A stretch of DNA of 14,876 nucleotides from Bacillota bacterium (GTDB lineage Bacteria; Bacillota; Clostridia; DSM-8532), in assembly GCA_023410885.1 (NCBI GenBank), contig JAEYPI010000052.1:1-14876 (forward strand), written 5' to 3'. The stretch's first letter is position 1; every line of letters begins with the position of its first letter. Shown here piece by piece: positions 12,836-14,876 of the stretch. The translations under genes and the position numbers were made by a program. The notes beneath the pieces are model-generated. The model had not been told where the DNA came from. It made no database searches and saw nothing but the letters and a program-made list of their open reading frames with translations.

Positions 12836-13624
12836 ATGGAACACACATCTTCATATTCACAGGTTTTACGAAAAATTATTCAGACAGCCTTATTCGTCGC
12901 CCTAGCTTTAGCTGTGCGCAATTTCAGCACCATGATCTATTTTTTAGGAGCGCCCGGCATGCGCATCAGCTTTTCACCCATCTTTTCCAGAATGCCCGCG
13001 CTGCTGTTTGGTCCTTTATTCGGGGGACTTGCTGCAGGAATTATGGATACTTTAGCCTATCTGATCAAGCCCGAGGGTCCCTATATTCCGCTTTTAACCC
13101 TGACTGCTATTTTAGATGGCGTTTTAGTCGGGCTGGTCTGGAAATGGATAAAGAAGGCTGATACGAAAAAACTCCAGCGCGGACTATGGATCACCTTTAT
13201 ATTTATTGGTGTGGTAGGTCTGTTTAATTATATCAACACTCAGTTTTTTCCTCTATCACCCGTTACCCAAGCCATAGATAAGGTGGGCAAGAATAAGGGC
13301 TTTTTAGATCTCGGATTAGTTGCCGTCGCATTAGCTGGATTAATACTCCTGACGCTAAATTACGCGATTCAAAAGAAGTTTCCCAATGCCCCCATTCATA
13401 AGTTTTATTTGAAGCTCCTTTTGACCTTTGGTGTTGCCGGCTTGACCGTAACGACTTTAAATACCAGTATCCTGCAGCTTTTTGTTCCTGAACTTGGAGA
13501 GATTGGATACGTACTCTTCTTGATTCCCAGGATCGTAAAAGAAGGCTTTATGATGGTGATACTGAGCTATCTCGCAGCATTTCTGCTTTCTGTTTATGAC
13601 CGTATGATTAAGCCCCTAGAATAA
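12836..13624 (+). CDS. folT: ECF transporter S component, folate family (FolT-like)
   Basis: This 262-residue membrane protein has GGAG six bases before the ATG. The family region is residues 12-105: helix 1 is IIQTALFVALALAVRNFST, then RISFSPIFSRMPALLFGP at 43-60, then GGLAAGIMDTLAYLIKPEGP and TLTAILDGVLVGLVWKW. The C-terminal IPRIVKEGFMMVILSYLAA at 230-248 matches the last helices of FolT. S components bind the vitamin and work with a shared energising module (EcfA, EcfA', EcfT) encoded elsewhere. Typical FolT length is about 170-200 residues. Here the middle (about 116-175) carries extra hydrophobic stretches, suggesting about eight spans. The THF riboswitch upstream supports the folate assignment. 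Confidence 0.8.
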   Translation: MEHTSSYSQVLRKIIQTALFVALALAVRNFSTMIYFLGAPGMRISFSPIFSRMPALLFGPLFGGLAAGIMDTLAYLIKPEGPYIPLLTLTAILDGVLVGLVWKWIKKADTKKLQRGLWITFIFIGVVGLFNYINTQFFPLSPVTQAIDKVGKNKGFLDLGLVAVALAGLILLTLNYAIQKKFPNAPIHKFYLKLLLTFGVAGLTVTTLNTSILQLFVPELGEIGYVLFLIPRIVKEGFMMVILSYLAAFLLSVYDRMIKPLE

Positions 13625-13649
13625 AATAGGTTCCTGGTGTGAAATAGGG

Positions 13650-13655
13650 TATAAT
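13650..13655 (+). promoter_or_regulatory. Possible -10 element for the thioesterase/TraX pair
   Basis: A perfect TATAAT lies 36 bases before the ATG at 13692. No acceptable -35 or TG extension is visible, so this rests on the hexamer and position alone. Confidence 0.3.
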
Positions 13656-13691
13656 GATAAGCAATGCATTATTACAACTGAGGAGATTGCT

Positions 13692-14201
13692 ATGAAACTC
13701 AAGGTGACAAGAAAACAGCAGAACAGCAGATTATGCCTGGTATGCGGGCTAAAGAACGAGTTTGGCCTAAAGACCTCTTTTTATGAGCTTGAAAATGGAG
13801 AGCTGGTAGGCCTGTTCAATACCCTGGAGGAACATCAAAGCTATCCGGGAAGACTACATGGCGGTATCGCAGGCACCATATTGGATGAAACAATAGGTCG
13901 GGCGGTCATGGTGAAGCAGGATAATATTTGGGGTGTAACCATTGAACTGACCGTTGCCTATAAGAAGCCGATACCATTAAACCAGCCCCTTAAGGCTGTT
14001 GGAAGGATTATAAAAGATAGTTCCCGGATTTTTGAAGGGACGGGCGAAATTTTGCTTCCCGATGGCCAAGTGGCCGCAACAGCTACTGGCCGATATCTGA
14101 AGATGCCCCTTGAAAAAATCGCCGACTTTAATAATGATCATGAGGAATGGCAGGTTGTAACATCGGAAAATGATCCGGAGTATATCGACCTGGCCTATTA
14201 A
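13692..14201 (+). CDS. PaaI-like hotdog-fold thioesterase
   Basis: This is a 169-residue protein with GAGGAG six bases before the ATG. The N-terminal CLVCGLKNEFGLKTSF at 15-30 is the C-x-x-C-G-x-x-N-x-x-G-L signature often seen before this fold. PGRLHGGIAGTILDETIGRA at 52-71 is the PaaI-type HGG motif and the hotdog helix with Asp65-Glu66. VTIELTVAYKKPIPLNQPL at 82-100 and the later strands complete one hotdog domain. Such proteins hydrolyse acyl-CoA or similar thioesters, or bind them. The specific substrate is not shown. The TraX-like gene starts two bases after its stop, so the two are translationally coupled, although a functional link is not obvious. Confidence 0.85.
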   Translation: MKLKVTRKQQNSRLCLVCGLKNEFGLKTSFYELENGELVGLFNTLEEHQSYPGRLHGGIAGTILDETIGRAVMVKQDNIWGVTIELTVAYKKPIPLNQPLKAVGRIIKDSSRIFEGTGEILLPDGQVAATATGRYLKMPLEKIADFNNDHEEWQVVTSENDPEYIDLAY

Positions 14202-14203
14202 AG

Positions 14204-14876
14204 ATGAACAACGCTGCTACCTTAAATGCCTTTCAGCTAAAAATGATCGCCATTTTGGCTATGCTTACGGACCATGTGGGGGCCGTATTTTTCCCCCACA
14301 TTCTGGCGTTTAGGATTATAGGACGGTTGACTGTGCCGATTATGGCGTTTTTCATTGCAGAGGGCTTCTTAAAAACGCGCAGTGTTAAGAAGTATGGCTT
14401 GCGTCTCTTGGCCTTTGCACTCATCAGTATGCCACCCTATTACCTGGTCTTTGGTGATTCACCCTTTAATATTTTATTCGATCTTCTTCTGGGCCTTATG
14501 GTTCTTCATTTTTCGCAAGGCCTCAATAAGGAGTACCAGAAGTGGGGGGTCGTAGTGGCTGCGGCCTGTATTGCCCTTTTACTTCAAACGGATGGAAGAT
14601 TGGGCGTCAGCACTCAGGTCTATTTATTTTATCGATTTAGGCACGATAAGCGTCTATTAACAAGTAGTATGGTCATCCTGTATTTATGTGTTCCCATTAT
14701 TCAAGTCCTATATGGTATACTTATAGGACAGGCTTTTCATTTTAGTGGGGCTGCACTATGGTTGCGACCCCTATCACTTATGGCTCTGCCCTTGATCTTT
14801 CAATATAATGGAGAACGGGGAAAAAGCCTTAAATACTGGTTTTACGCTTTTTATCCGGGGCACCTGATCCTTATCT
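14204..14876 (+). CDS. TraX-like membrane protein (3' end outside the window)
   Basis: The ATG at 14204 follows the thioesterase stop by two bases. There is no ribosome binding site of its own, so re-initiation is likely. The frame is open to the window end, giving 224 residues without a stop. It begins MNNAATLNAFQLKMIAILAM, then LTDHVGAVFF and RIIGRLTVPIMAFFIAEGF, the hallmarks of TraX-family proteins (LK-x-IA-x-x-x-M-x-x-DH and R-x-x-GR-x-x-x-P-x-F). Repeated hydrophobic segments indicate many membrane spans. TraX acetylates F-pilin in conjugative plasmids. Chromosomal homologues in Bacillota probably acetylate other envelope targets, which is inference. No conjugation genes are nearby. Confidence 0.85.
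   Translation, partial: MNNAATLNAFQLKMIAILAMLTDHVGAVFFPHILAFRIIGRLTVPIMAFFIAEGFLKTRSVKKYGLRLLAFALISMPPYYLVFGDSPFNILFDLLLGLMVLHFSQGLNKEYQKWGVVVAAACIALLLQTDGRLGVSTQVYLFYRFRHDKRLLTSSMVILYLCVPIIQVLYGILIGQAFHFSGAALWLRPLSLMALPLIFQYNGERGKSLKYWFYAFYPGHLILI

Noticed and set aside
14204..14876. Conjugative-element evidence from the TraX-like gene
   Set aside because: TraX homologues are common on Bacillota chromosomes and no relaxase, coupling protein or type IV secretion gene is seen.

Overview
The window looks like the chromosome of a low-to-moderate GC Gram-positive bacterium (Bacillota). Strong AGGAGG-type ribosome binding sites, frequent GTG and TTG starts, TRTGn-type extended -10 promoters, a tetrahydrofolate-riboswitch-like leader before a folT-type ECF gene, and protein families common in Bacilli and Clostridia all point this way. 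A clostridial host of the Desulfitobacterium/Desulfosporosinus kind is my guess and is not proven. Every gene I can support lies on the + strand. I see no rRNA, tRNA, CRISPR array, transposase or integrase.

Left part (about 1-5000) is AT-rich and reads as an accessory region. It holds small, mostly self-contained genes, each with its own ribosome binding site and usually 60-220 bp of spacer. In order they are: the C-terminus of an APH-type phosphotransferase, a DUF6544 protein, a membrane-anchored hypothetical, a lipoprotein, a cupin, a class I methyltransferase, a P-loop small-molecule kinase and an AAC(6')-like acetyltransferase. Several spacers are much more GC-rich than the genes and contain inverted repeats. 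The most striking is at 1564-1688: it can fold into nested stems, and 1561-1710 is 57% GC against 27-29% in the flanks.

Middle part (about 5000-9030) holds a GNAT acetyltransferase behind an extended -10 promoter, a 73-residue Cys-containing hypothetical, an anchored protein with a carboxypeptidase-regulatory-like fold, a HELLH putative zinc peptidase, a second methyltransferase, a 54-residue membrane protein, a second GNAT and a 59-residue hypothetical.

Right part (about 9040-14876) is less AT-rich and more housekeeping-like. It holds an S66 (LD-carboxypeptidase/MccF-type) peptidase with a complete Ser-Glu-His triad, a third GNAT related to the second, a probable NYN-LOTUS plus alpha/beta-hydrolase pair, then promoter, riboswitch and an unusually long folate-type ECF S component, and last a PaaI-like thioesterase translationally coupled to a TraX-like membrane protein that runs off the window.

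Apart from those two pairs the genes form no recognisable pathway. The common theme is small-molecule modification (acetyl, methyl and phosphoryl transfer), as in accessory resistance/detoxification regions. I did not find a multi-gene system that I could defend as new. The best candidates for a second look are the structured GC-rich spacer and the riboswitch/folT unit.
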